Shown one piece after another: positions 44,008 to 51,641 of a stretch of DNA of 64,000 bases. The position numbers and the translations under genes are program-made. This DNA comes from JBGSOV01 sp041738935 (GTDB lineage: Bacteria; Patescibacteriota; Gracilibacteria; CAIRYL01; GCA-016699755): contig JBGSOV010000015.1 in NCBI GenBank assembly GCA_041738935.1, positions 24,629 to 88,628 of the forward strand, written 5' to 3'. The notes beneath the pieces are model-generated. The model saw only the letters and a list, made by a program, of their open reading frames with translations. It did no database searches and had not been told where the DNA came from. Numbering within the stretch: the stretch's first letter is position 1; the number at the start of each line of letters is the position of its first letter.

Positions 44008-46071
44008 ATGAAACGCAATCATCTTAACCTTCTGCTCGTTGTGCTCCTTGTTGTTATCACTAGTCTTATTGCCATGCCGCAAGGCTGGAAAAAAAGTGTT
44101 CCCGATCTCCCAGCAATTTGGTGGGAAGAAGGTTCTTATTTACCGACAGCGGGGCTGAGTGATTCATATCGCAACTATTTGCTCTCCAAAGATATCAAGT
44201 ATGGACTGGATCTTAATGGTGGTTCGCAGTTGGACTTTGTTATTGATATGAGTCGTGTCCGCGAAAAAATCGCCCAAGGCGAATCGATCAGCGAACGCGA
44301 AGTCGTTGATGGCGTAAAAGCAACCCTGCAGCGCCGAATCGACCCAGATGGCACTCGCGAATTAAATATCTATACGGCAGATTTTGGCGAAGAAAAACAT
44401 GTCTTTGTCGAATTGACCGCCGATTTGGATAACGAGGAAATCCGCGCAAAACTGCAAAAACGTATCGACCTTCAATTTAAAAAACCCAAAGAAGCAGCGG
44501 ATGATGCCGAAATTGAAGTCACCAAAACCGCGGCAGCAGCCGCTCTGGCACGTATAAATGCTGGTGAAGATTTTGCCACAGTGGCAACAGAAGCGCAGGA
44601 AGCAGTCGTGCCAGAAGGCGAAACTATTGAATATCGTGCACAATTTTTGGAAGGAGACAAAAAATACCGCGACCAACTCTCCGAACCTGTCGCCGCAAAA
44701 ATCTGGGACGCCGCACCAGGGGCGATTATTTCGGAAGTAATCGAGAACGAAGGCGGCTACACATATGATGCCAATACTGGACAATTGCGTCCGTCAACTC
44801 GCTTCTCACTGTACAAAGTCGGCGAGAAAGCTGTAACTACCAGAACCAAAACCGAACCTGGCGAGGATTTTGCAACAGTCGCTACCGAAGTGAACACTTC
44901 AGAGCAAAAGGAGATTTCAATCGAAGAACTTGACGAAGCAACCAAAACTGATATCTTGACGAATGTTCAGCCAAATCAGATTTCAGAGATTTATGAACTG
45001 GACGGAACATTTGCGATTTTTAAGCTGTTACCAGCAAATGAAGAAATCCCCAACGTTCGTGTCGCACAGATTCGCCTTGGTGATCGAGCAGCAGCGGAGG
45101 CGGCACTGGCTCGGGTAAAAGACAAAGAAGTCGAATCACAAGAAGAGCAACTAACCTTTGACGAACTCGCTTTTGATGTCGTCCCTAATCCTTGGCAAGA
45201 AACCGGACTCGATGGACAGCATTTTCGCATTGCCAAAGTAGCAGCTGATCCACAAACAAATATGAGCGTCGTCTTGGTCGAGTTTGATGACGAAGGCGCA
45301 AAAAAGTTTGAAGAGTTGACTGGTGAACTCGTCGGCAAACCAATGGCAATTTTTGTTGGAGGTGACTTTATTTCTTCACCGATTATTCAAGAAAAAATTA
45401 GTGGTGGCGTTGCGCAAATCAGTCTTGGTGCTGCCAATTATTACGAATCCTTGCGTGAAGCAAACTCCCTTGCCAATGACCTCAATGCCGGAGCAATTCC
45501 CGCCCCAATCAGTCTGGATGGCGAATTAAAAATCGCTCCAACTTTTGGAATGAAAGCTCTTGATCGCTCGCTTACCGCAGCGCTTGTCGGGCTGGCGATG
45601 TTGGCATTCTGGATAATTTTTTCATATCGTACCCTCGGTGTCTTTGCCATGTTGGCTCTTGTTATTTACGTCATCTTGCTCGTCTTTGTGCTAAAGATGA
45701 TTCCCATCTTTGTTCTGACGCTCGCCGGAATAGCAGGTATAATCTTGTCAATTGGCATGGCGGTTGATGCGAATGTGCTTATATTTGAGCGTATGCGCGA
45801 AGAGCTACGCAACGAAAAGAATTTTTCTAGTTCTGTTGCTATTGGCTTCGAGCGCGCTTGGAGTTCGATCCGCGACTCGAACCTGACGACACTTCTTGTT
45901 TGCGCTATTTTGTACATCTTTGGCACTTCAATCATCAAAGGATTTGCCACGATGCTAGCAATTGGAGTCATTCTCTCGATGTTTACCGCCATTACCATCA
46001 CGCGCACTCTGCTCAAATCTTTGATCGGAACAAAGATTTCACGCAGCAAAACACTCTTGACCAAGCTCTAA
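44008..46071 (+). CDS. secD: Protein translocase subunit SecD with large insertion
   Basis: A 687-residue protein, longer than most SecD. N-terminal helix (LNLLLVVLLVVITSLIAMP), DLNGGSQLDFVID and the P1 region TLQRRIDPDGTRE are standard. About residues 168-345 are an insertion with two parvulin-like segments (ARINAGEDFATVATEAQE and TEPGEDFATVATEVNTSE), each followed by a GAIISEV/QPNQISEIY-type strand as in PpiC rotamases. The C-terminal half has FVGGDFISSPIIQEKISGG, LNAGAIPAPI and six membrane helices ending in AVDANVLIFERMREELR. It uses the proton gradient to assist export. secF does not follow; RNase H does. Confidence 0.9.
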   Translation: MKRNHLNLLLVVLLVVITSLIAMPQGWKKSVPDLPAIWWEEGSYLPTAGLSDSYRNYLLSKDIKYGLDLNGGSQLDFVIDMSRVREKIAQGESISEREVVDGVKATLQRRIDPDGTRELNIYTADFGEEKHVFVELTADLDNEEIRAKLQKRIDLQFKKPKEAADDAEIEVTKTAAAAALARINAGEDFATVATEAQEAVVPEGETIEYRAQFLEGDKKYRDQLSEPVAAKIWDAAPGAIISEVIENEGGYTYDANTGQLRPSTRFSLYKVGEKAVTTRTKTEPGEDFATVATEVNTSEQKEISIEELDEATKTDILTNVQPNQISEIYELDGTFAIFKLLPANEEIPNVRVAQIRLGDRAAAEAALARVKDKEVESQEEQLTFDELAFDVVPNPWQETGLDGQHFRIAKVAADPQTNMSVVLVEFDDEGAKKFEELTGELVGKPMAIFVGGDFISSPIIQEKISGGVAQISLGAANYYESLREANSLANDLNAGAIPAPISLDGELKIAPTFGMKALDRSLTAALVGLAMLAFWIIFSYRTLGVFAMLALVIYVILLVFVLKMIPIFVLTLAGIAGIILSIGMAVDANVLIFERMREELRNEKNFSSSVAIGFERAWSSIRDSNLTTLLVCAILYIFGTSIIKGFATMLAIGVILSMFTAITITRTLLKSLIGTKISRSKTLLTKL

Positions 46072-46072
46072 T

Positions 46073-46486
46073 TTGACTTCTGCAGCGATCCTGTATTCGG
46101 ATGGCGGTAGCCGCGGCAATCCGGGGATTGCGGGTGCAGGTTTTGTAATCGTCGATGAGAAAGGTGTAGTTTTGGCGAATGGAAAAAAATTTCTCGGTAT
46201 TGCCACTAATAACGTTGCGGAATATTCGGCATTGATTTTGGGACTTGAGCAAGCTCAAAAAATGGAGATTAAAATCCTGCGATGTCGTCTCGATTCGGAA
46301 CTCATTGTGCGACAACTTAATGGTCAATATCGCGTCAAACATCCAGATATGAAACCGCTTTTTGGAAAAGTGCAAAATCTTGTCGGCGTATTTGAAAAAG
46401 TCAGTTTTGAGCATATTCCTCGCGAACAAAATAAATTTGCTGACAAATTAGCAAACCAAGCCATGGACAATCAGGAAGATTTGTAA
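46073..46486 (+). CDS. rnhA: Ribonuclease HI
   Basis: A 137-residue single-domain RNase H. The carboxylates are in YSDGGSRGNPG (Asp9), NNVAEYSALILGL (Glu near 47), RLDSELIVRQLNG (Asp near 72) and the last Asp in NKFADKLA near 125. It lacks a separate HBD domain and resembles the archaeal-like type. Start is TTG at 46073, one base after the secD stop; no ATG precedes the first strand. Cuts RNA in RNA:DNA hybrids. Confidence 0.9.
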   Translation: MTSAAILYSDGGSRGNPGIAGAGFVIVDEKGVVLANGKKFLGIATNNVAEYSALILGLEQAQKMEIKILRCRLDSELIVRQLNGQYRVKHPDMKPLFGKVQNLVGVFEKVSFEHIPREQNKFADKLANQAMDNQEDL

Positions 46487-46560
46487 AATATTTACCACAA
46501 CTCTCGGTTGAAAATGCAAATGCAAGCCGTTACAATGCCTCATGATTTAAAGAGCAAGTC

Positions 46561-47061
46561 ATGGATATTGTTACTCACGCTGCCACGGGAATCTTGCTTT
46601 CGACTGCGTTTGAAAACCCAACTGCAAAAACGCTCTGCATTATCGGCTCTGTTATTCCGGATATCATGATGGCGCCAATCTATGCAAAGGCGTATGCAAC
46701 AGCAAAATCTTTTACTGGTACAATTGACAACTTTAAGCGCTCGAGCGATGTCACGAGTCCAATTCCGCAAAAATTCTATATTCCGTATTGGCTTGCACAT
46801 AGTTTGCTGCCCATTGCAGTTTTTACAATAATTGCGTTTTTTTCAAAGAATACCATCCTGCTCGCTTTTGCGGCGGGCTATCTCTCGCACTTGGCGTGGG
46901 ATATTCCCACACATACCAAAATGTATGCGTGTCGTCCTTTTTATCCGTTTTCAGATTTTAAGTGGGACGGTTTTGGTGACTGGTGGGAAAATCGCTTTGG
47001 ACTCAGGACCATAGTCGCCACATGGCTCGTGCTCGGAACCGCATATTTTTTTGTCACATGA
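46561..47061 (+). CDS. YdjM-like membrane hydrolase family protein
   Basis: A 166-residue membrane protein. THAATGILLSTAF at 5-17, GSVIPDIMM near 30, and HLAWDIPTHTKMYACRPFYPF near 115 carry the His/Asp positions of the YdjM/LexA-regulated membrane-bound metal-dependent hydrolase family (PF04307). About four membrane segments. Activity is uncharacterised. First gene of a tightly overlapping five-gene lipid operon: its stop overlaps the next start. Confidence 0.8.
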   Translation: MDIVTHAATGILLSTAFENPTAKTLCIIGSVIPDIMMAPIYAKAYATAKSFTGTIDNFKRSSDVTSPIPQKFYIPYWLAHSLLPIAVFTIIAFFSKNTILLAFAAGYLSHLAWDIPTHTKMYACRPFYPFSDFKWDGFGDWWENRFGLRTIVATWLVLGTAYFFVT

Positions 47062-47603
47062 AGAAGTATATTCCCAATGGACTCACGCTTTCACGCGGAC
47101 TCCTCACTCTCACTCTGATTATTATCTTTTTTGTCGAAATTCCCGGCAAATTTTTTGTGATTTTATTGCTCTTTTTTCTCGCAAGTTTTACCGATTATCT
47201 CGATGGCTATTTGGCGCGCAAATGGCAGGTCATCTCAGATTTTGGCATTGTCTTTGATTCGCTCTTTGACAAAATCTTGACGATTTCAACGCTCATCTTG
47301 CTGATTCCATATGATGTGATTGCTTTGCAAGTTGTGATTGGACTTGTCGTCCGTGACCTGTTTGTCGATGGACTCAAGAACATGTCCCTCAGTAAGGGCA
47401 AGCCGATTCCGGCAATCAAAAGTGGCAAATGGAAATTTGTCTTTCAAGTGCTTTTGATTCATTCGGCAATTCTGCAACTCGCACTGCCCGAAGTCACCTG
47501 GTTTGAGACGACGACAGCGATTTTTGCCCTGTTTTCGATATTTTTTGCATACTATTCAGGAGCGGTGTACACCGCCCGCTTCTTTTCTCAGCTCCGCCGA
47601 TGA
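47058..47603 (+). CDS. pgsA: CDP-alcohol phosphatidyltransferase, PgsA-like
   Basis: A 181-residue membrane enzyme. The signature D-x2-DG-x2-AR-x8-G-x3-D-x3-D is complete: DYLDGYLARKW followed by DFGIVFDSLFDK. N-terminal IPNGLTLSRGLLTL and several helices fit glycerophosphate transferases that make PGP from CDP-diacylglycerol and glycerol-3-phosphate. Operon position before a PGP phosphatase supports this substrate. The start overlaps the previous stop (ATGA). Confidence 0.87.
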   Translation: MKKYIPNGLTLSRGLLTLTLIIIFFVEIPGKFFVILLLFFLASFTDYLDGYLARKWQVISDFGIVFDSLFDKILTISTLILLIPYDVIALQVVIGLVVRDLFVDGLKNMSLSKGKPIPAIKSGKWKFVFQVLLIHSAILQLALPEVTWFETTTAIFALFSIFFAYYSGAVYTARFFSQLRR

Positions 47604-48115
47604 TGACTACTTTTCTCCAGCTTGTCTTTTTGTTTGTGCCAGCATTTGTTGCAAATGCTACACCGGTTATTATCAAAAATATTCCACCATTTTCACAATG
47701 GAATCAGCCGATTAGTGCGCGGATTTTTGGTAAAAATAAAACCTGGCGAGGGCTTGTCTCTGGCACTCTCATGGCGATACTGGTCGCATGGTTACAATTT
47801 TTGTTTTTCCCCAGCTGGTATCCGTTAGAAATCACCCTCCAAAAGGCACTCCTCATTGGGTTTTTGCTCGGAATAGGCGCACTAATTGGCGACTTTGTCG
47901 AAAGCGCAATCAAGCGCAAACTTGGTAAAAAACCCGGTGCGCCGCTCCCCTTTTGGGACGGAACGGATTATATTTTTGGTGCCCTTATTGTACTGTCGCC
48001 CATCTATGTGCCAACGGTTTTGGGGATTATTTTGCTCATATTGCTCGCACCGTTCTTGAGTCTCATTGCGAATACGATTTCTTATCTTTTAGGTTGGAAA
48101 AATGTTTGGTGGTAA
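47600..48115 (+). CDS. CarS-like CDP-lipid synthase
   Basis: A 171-residue membrane protein matching CarS/DUF46 (PF01864): VPAFVANATPVII, NKTWRGLVSGTLMA, then GDFVESAIKRKLGKKPGAPLPFWDGTDY. CarS makes CDP-archaeol from CTP and the unsaturated phospho-diether lipid in archaea and is distantly related to CdsA. Here, between PgsA-like and PgpA genes, it probably activates phosphatidic acid with CTP. Two start codons (47600, 47603) are adjacent. Both ends overlap neighbouring genes. Confidence 0.82.
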   Translation: MMTTFLQLVFLFVPAFVANATPVIIKNIPPFSQWNQPISARIFGKNKTWRGLVSGTLMAILVAWLQFLFFPSWYPLEITLQKALLIGFLLGIGALIGDFVESAIKRKLGKKPGAPLPFWDGTDYIFGALIVLSPIYVPTVLGIILLILLAPFLSLIANTISYLLGWKNVWW

Positions 48116-48593
48116 AAAACTCTTTTTGAGCTTTGGCGGCATTGGTTTTATTCCATTTGCTCCCGGAACTTTTGGAACGGCAGTGGGACTTTTGGTGATT
48201 GTCGCTCTCGAAAAATTTGCCAAAATTCCGCATGATATTTTAATTTTTGGAATCGTACTGGCAGCAATTTTTTTGACTTTCATTGCGATTCCACTAATCA
48301 AATCGGTAACGCGCGGTCATGATGTCGACCAGTCGTGGATTGTGATTGATGAGGTTGTCGGGATCATGATTACAATCCTTCCCTTTTTATTTTTTGCCGA
48401 GCTAACACTGCTTCATATTCTGGTGGCGTTTGGTATGTTTCGCTTTTTTGATATTTTGAAACCCATTGGTATCAAATCGATTGATAATCGTAAAACTCCG
48501 TCTTCGGTAATGCTGGATGATATTGTTGCCGGTGTTTATGCGATGATCGGCGGGGTTCTATTTATGCAAATTCTTAATAAAGTCGTAGCATGA
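48102..48593 (+). CDS. pgpA: Phosphatidylglycerophosphatase A
   Basis: A 163-residue membrane phosphatase. FIPFAPGTFGTAVG near 17-30, SWIVIDEVVGIM near 77-88, FRFFDILKPIGIKSID near 110 and VMLDDIVAGVYA near 133 are the PgpA motifs. It dephosphorylates PGP to phosphatidylglycerol. It overlaps the CarS-like gene by 14 bases and the next gene by 4 (ATGA). Confidence 0.9.
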   Translation: MFGGKKLFLSFGGIGFIPFAPGTFGTAVGLLVIVALEKFAKIPHDILIFGIVLAAIFLTFIAIPLIKSVTRGHDVDQSWIVIDEVVGIMITILPFLFFAELTLLHILVAFGMFRFFDILKPIGIKSIDNRKTPSSVMLDDIVAGVYAMIGGVLFMQILNKVVA

Positions 48594-49567
48594 TTGCCAA
48601 AACCGATTATATTGTCCTTGTCGGCGGTAGTGGTTTTATCGGAAGTGCAGTCGCGAAAAAACTTGTAGAAAATGGCTACAGCAATGTCGCTTCTTTATCA
48701 CGCAGCCGTCCAAAAACACAAATCGCAGAAGTCGAATATATCGAAGGTGTCGATATCACCAAACCGGAAACTTTAATAAAGCCGCTTGCATCCGCGACGA
48801 TTGTAATCAATTTTGCCGGACTTGTGTCCTTTGCACAGCAAGACAAGAAAAAACTAAACAAAATCAATGCCGCAGGCGCACAAAATATTGCGCGTGCTTG
48901 TTGTGTCTCGCCAAAAATCGAGCGATTGATTCATGTCAGTTCAACAGCCGCTTTAGGATTTGATGAAGAAAAAATCGATGAAGAGCATGTTTTTGACTGG
49001 AGCAACTATAGGTATCTCTCTTATTCGCATTCCAAATATCTCGCTAATCAAGAGATCGATTCTTGTAACCTCGCGACAAATATTATTTTCCCCGCTCTCG
49101 TACTGGGTATCGGTGATAAAACTAATACAGGTGCGCTCTTTGATTATATATTGAATAAAAAATTTGTTCTTTCTCCTCCGGGGAACAATTCTATTGTCGA
49201 TGTTCGCGACCTTGCGGATGCAATCGTACTCGTTATGGAAAAAGCACCATTAAATCAAAACTATATCATCGCTTCAGAAACACATTCCTTCAAAGAAATC
49301 TTCGCGACCATTCGCGAGATTCTCGGGCAAAACACTCACATCTTCGTCATCCCGCGGTTTTTGACGAAATTCGCATTTTTTGTCGCACGAATACTCGAGA
49401 ATTGGATTCCCGACCTCCATGCCGAAAATGTCTTTTTGGGCTTTCAGCAGCGCGAGCATTCGGCTAAAAAAATTAGAGAATTAGGTTTTGAACCAAAATA
49501 TTCTTTGGGAGATTCGTTGAGGGAATATTGGCGAGATGAGGCGCGGAGTACTCCTCCCCTGAGTTAG
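48590..49567 (+). CDS. NAD-dependent epimerase/3-beta-HSD-like SDR
   Basis: A 325-residue extended SDR. GGSGFIGSAV (residues 11-20) binds NAD(P); HVSSTAALG near 115 and YSHSKYLANQE near 143 carry Ser, Tyr and Lys of the catalytic set, as in dihydroflavonol reductase/3-beta-hydroxysteroid dehydrogenase relatives. The last gene of the lipid operon; it may reduce a lipid or sugar head group, but this is only context. Its last codons (STPPLS then TAG) lie inside an R1-type repeat, so the original C-terminus may have been replaced. Confidence 0.85.
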   Translation: MIAKTDYIVLVGGSGFIGSAVAKKLVENGYSNVASLSRSRPKTQIAEVEYIEGVDITKPETLIKPLASATIVINFAGLVSFAQQDKKKLNKINAAGAQNIARACCVSPKIERLIHVSSTAALGFDEEKIDEEHVFDWSNYRYLSYSHSKYLANQEIDSCNLATNIIFPALVLGIGDKTNTGALFDYILNKKFVLSPPGNNSIVDVRDLADAIVLVMEKAPLNQNYIIASETHSFKEIFATIREILGQNTHIFVIPRFLTKFAFFVARILENWIPDLHAENVFLGFQQREHSAKKIRELGFEPKYSLGDSLREYWRDEARSTPPLS

Positions 49568-49636
49568 GGGAGGCTGGGAGGGGTTGTCTTCACTTGTTTC
49601 GACCTCCAATAACTTCCCCCTATTGCAGAGGGAGAA
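49550..49636 (+). repeat. R1-related element overlapping a gene end
   Basis: CTCCTCCCCTGAGTTAGGGG, GGCTGGGAGGGGTTG and CTTCCCCCTATTGCAGAGGG match the 40752 copy. The stop codon at 49565-49567 is inside it. Confidence 0.75.
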
Positions 49637-49766
49637 TTCCTACCCAAATCCACACCTAAAGCATGTCAATTCGATAAGCTACGAGATTCCTGCTTCCGCA
49701 CATAAATACACATTTGGCAGGAATGACGTAGATAGTAGATCCCTTTTTCAATTTGTAATTTGTCAT

Positions 49767-51032
49767 TTACTTGATTCCTGGTACTGGGAACTGATTGCAG
49801 AGCTGATTAACCGCCGCGCCGATTTCGGCAAGTTTGCTTTCGTTGTCGTGATTTTTCGCAGTAGCGATAATCCATTCCGCGACTTGGCGGAACTCGGTTT
49901 CTTTAAAACCACGAGTTGTCATTGCTGGCGTACCCAGGCGAATTCCGCTCGGATCCATTGGCGAACGTGGATCATCGGCGATGGAATTTTTGTTAAGCGT
50001 AATGTGGACTTGGTCGAGCGCCTTTTCGACTTCGCCGCCAGTTTTGCCCCAACTCGTCATTGCATCGATGAGGAGGAGATGATTGTCGGTTCCCCCTGCC
50101 ATCATGCGAACATTGTTGGCGTGGAAAACTTCTTCCATCGCTTTCGCGTTTTTGATGATTTGCTTCGCATATTCTTGAAACTCCGGTCTGAGCGCTTCAC
50201 CAAAAGCCACCGCTTTGGCGGCGACGTTGTTCATGTGTGGTCCGCCTTGCAACCCCGGAAACACGGTCTTATCGATTCTTTTGGCGATTTCTTCATCACG
50301 CGTGAGAATCAAGCCGCCACGCGGTCCGCGCAGGGTCTTGTGTGTCGTGGAAGTGACGATATCAAAACCGAAATCAAATGGATTCTTCAGCTGCTTGCCG
50401 GCAATCAGTCCAGCGATATGCGCCATATCCATCATGGCAAGCGCTCCGACTTCATCCGCAATCGCACGGAATTTGGCATAATCGAGCTCTCGCGAATAGG
50501 CGGAAAATCCAGCAAGGATAATCTTTGGTTTTTCTGCAATCGCGACTTGCCGCAGTTCGTCGTAGTCGATTTCGCCAGTCTCGACGTCTTTCATCTTGTA
50601 ACGGACAAAGCGGAAGAGCTTTGCCATCTTGGTGACGGGATGCCCGTGACTCAGGTGTCCGCCGTGCGACAGATCCATGCCGAGCACGGTGTCACCCGGC
50701 TCAAGCATTGCGTGATAGACCGCTTCGTTGGCAGGACAACCGGAATGAGTCTGCACATTGGCAAATTTTGCTCCCGGAAAAAGGGCAATCGCGCGATCGA
50801 TCGCCAATTGCTCGATGATATCAGTGTAGGTCTGTCCGCCATAATAACGCTTGCCCGGATAGCCTTCGGAATATTTGTTGGTGAAGATGCTCCCGAGAGC
50901 GCCGAGGACAGCCGGCGAGACATAGTTTTCGGAAGCGATCAGCTCCATCCCCTCTTTTTGGCGTTTTTCTTCTCCCTGCAAAGCGGAAAAAATCTCCGGA
51001 TCGGAAGATTGCAAGAGTGTGTGATAGTCCAT
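49767..51032 (-). CDS. glyA: Serine hydroxymethyltransferase
   Basis: A 421-residue PLP enzyme. Family motifs ELIASENYVSPAVL, YAEGYPGKRYYGG-like NKYSEGYPGKRYYGGQ, HGGHLSHGHPVT, and the PLP-Lys site DIVTSTTHKTLRGPRGG near 225 are present. It interconverts serine and glycine with tetrahydrofolate. The ATG at 51032 is preferred over the in-frame start at 51050. Full length for bacteria. Confidence 0.95.
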   Translation of the reverse strand: MDYHTLLQSSDPEIFSALQGEEKRQKEGMELIASENYVSPAVLGALGSIFTNKYSEGYPGKRYYGGQTYTDIIEQLAIDRAIALFPGAKFANVQTHSGCPANEAVYHAMLEPGDTVLGMDLSHGGHLSHGHPVTKMAKLFRFVRYKMKDVETGEIDYDELRQVAIAEKPKIILAGFSAYSRELDYAKFRAIADEVGALAMMDMAHIAGLIAGKQLKNPFDFGFDIVTSTTHKTLRGPRGGLILTRDEEIAKRIDKTVFPGLQGGPHMNNVAAKAVAFGEALRPEFQEYAKQIIKNAKAMEEVFHANNVRMMAGGTDNHLLLIDAMTSWGKTGGEVEKALDQVHITLNKNSIADDPRSPMDPSGIRLGTPAMTTRGFKETEFRQVAEWIIATAKNHDNESKLAEIGAAVNQLCNQFPVPGIK

Positions 51033-51127
51033 GACAGAGGGAAAAAGCAAGTGTCCCTATTGTGGCAAATGCGTGACAAATCGGCAAGACGAATGCCTTG
51101 TCGAGATGGTGGCAACAGGAACATAAT

Positions 51128-51162
51128 TTGACTCGATTAATAACATATGCATATGTTATAAT
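51128..51162 (+). promoter_or_regulatory. Extended -10 promoter overlapped by a 20-bp palindrome
   Basis: TGTTATAAT (51154-51162) is an ideal extended -10. The perfect palindrome ATAACATATGCATATGTTAT (51140-51159) overlaps it. TTGACT at 51128 is too far (23 bases) to be a standard -35. The site lies between divergent glyA and the 51212 gene and looks like an operator. Confidence 0.55.
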
Positions 51163-51211
51163 ACAAATAATTACCACATTTTTCGAATAAAACTATTTTG
51201 ATTTAAAAATC

Positions 51212-51640
51212 ATGTCAAATCCAAAAACAGCATTAGACATACTAGTAACCAATGAATCAACTCCAGGAGATGAGGAATATGAACAAGTTTTGCTAGTTAA
51301 AGTGTTAGAAAATCAAGGTAATTGTATTAAAGTGAAGATTGGAATAAGAAATAAGACTAAAGCACTATTCAATCAAAGACTTAAAACCACAAGAGAAGGT
51401 CGGGCTTATCATTTTGAGATTATTAATCAAGAATTTGAAACAGGTACGGATGAATCAGGCATAACGCATTTACGGAATATAGTAAATACTGCTATCGCTA
51501 TTATCGCTACAAGTCTTGGTGATTCACACCATCTTAATAAATTGACTACAAGTAATCCAAGTGTAATTGAATTAGAAAAAATTACACTCGTAAGAGATGC
51601 TATTGCGAAAGCATTACTCGAAATTGAAGAAGCTGCATAG
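51212..51640 (+). CDS. Hypothetical protein
   Basis: A 142-residue soluble protein, A/T-rich in codon use compared with the genes on both sides. The first 75 residues pattern as beta strands (YEQVLLVKVLENQGNCIKVKI), the rest as helices with a Thr/Ile-rich stretch (NTAIAIIATSLGDSH) and an acidic end. No family recognised. It has a promoter with a strong palindrome upstream and ends one base before the converging mfd, so it may be an acquired, regulated single gene. Confidence 0.55.
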   Translation: MSNPKTALDILVTNESTPGDEEYEQVLLVKVLENQGNCIKVKIGIRNKTKALFNQRLKTTREGRAYHFEIINQEFETGTDESGITHLRNIVNTAIAIIATSLGDSHHLNKLTTSNPSVIELEKITLVRDAIAKALLEIEEAA

Positions 51641-51641
51641 C

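Noticed and set aside
49584..51131. 515-codon forward ORF opposite glyA
   Set aside because: Antisense shadow of a clearly real SHMT; no family motifs.
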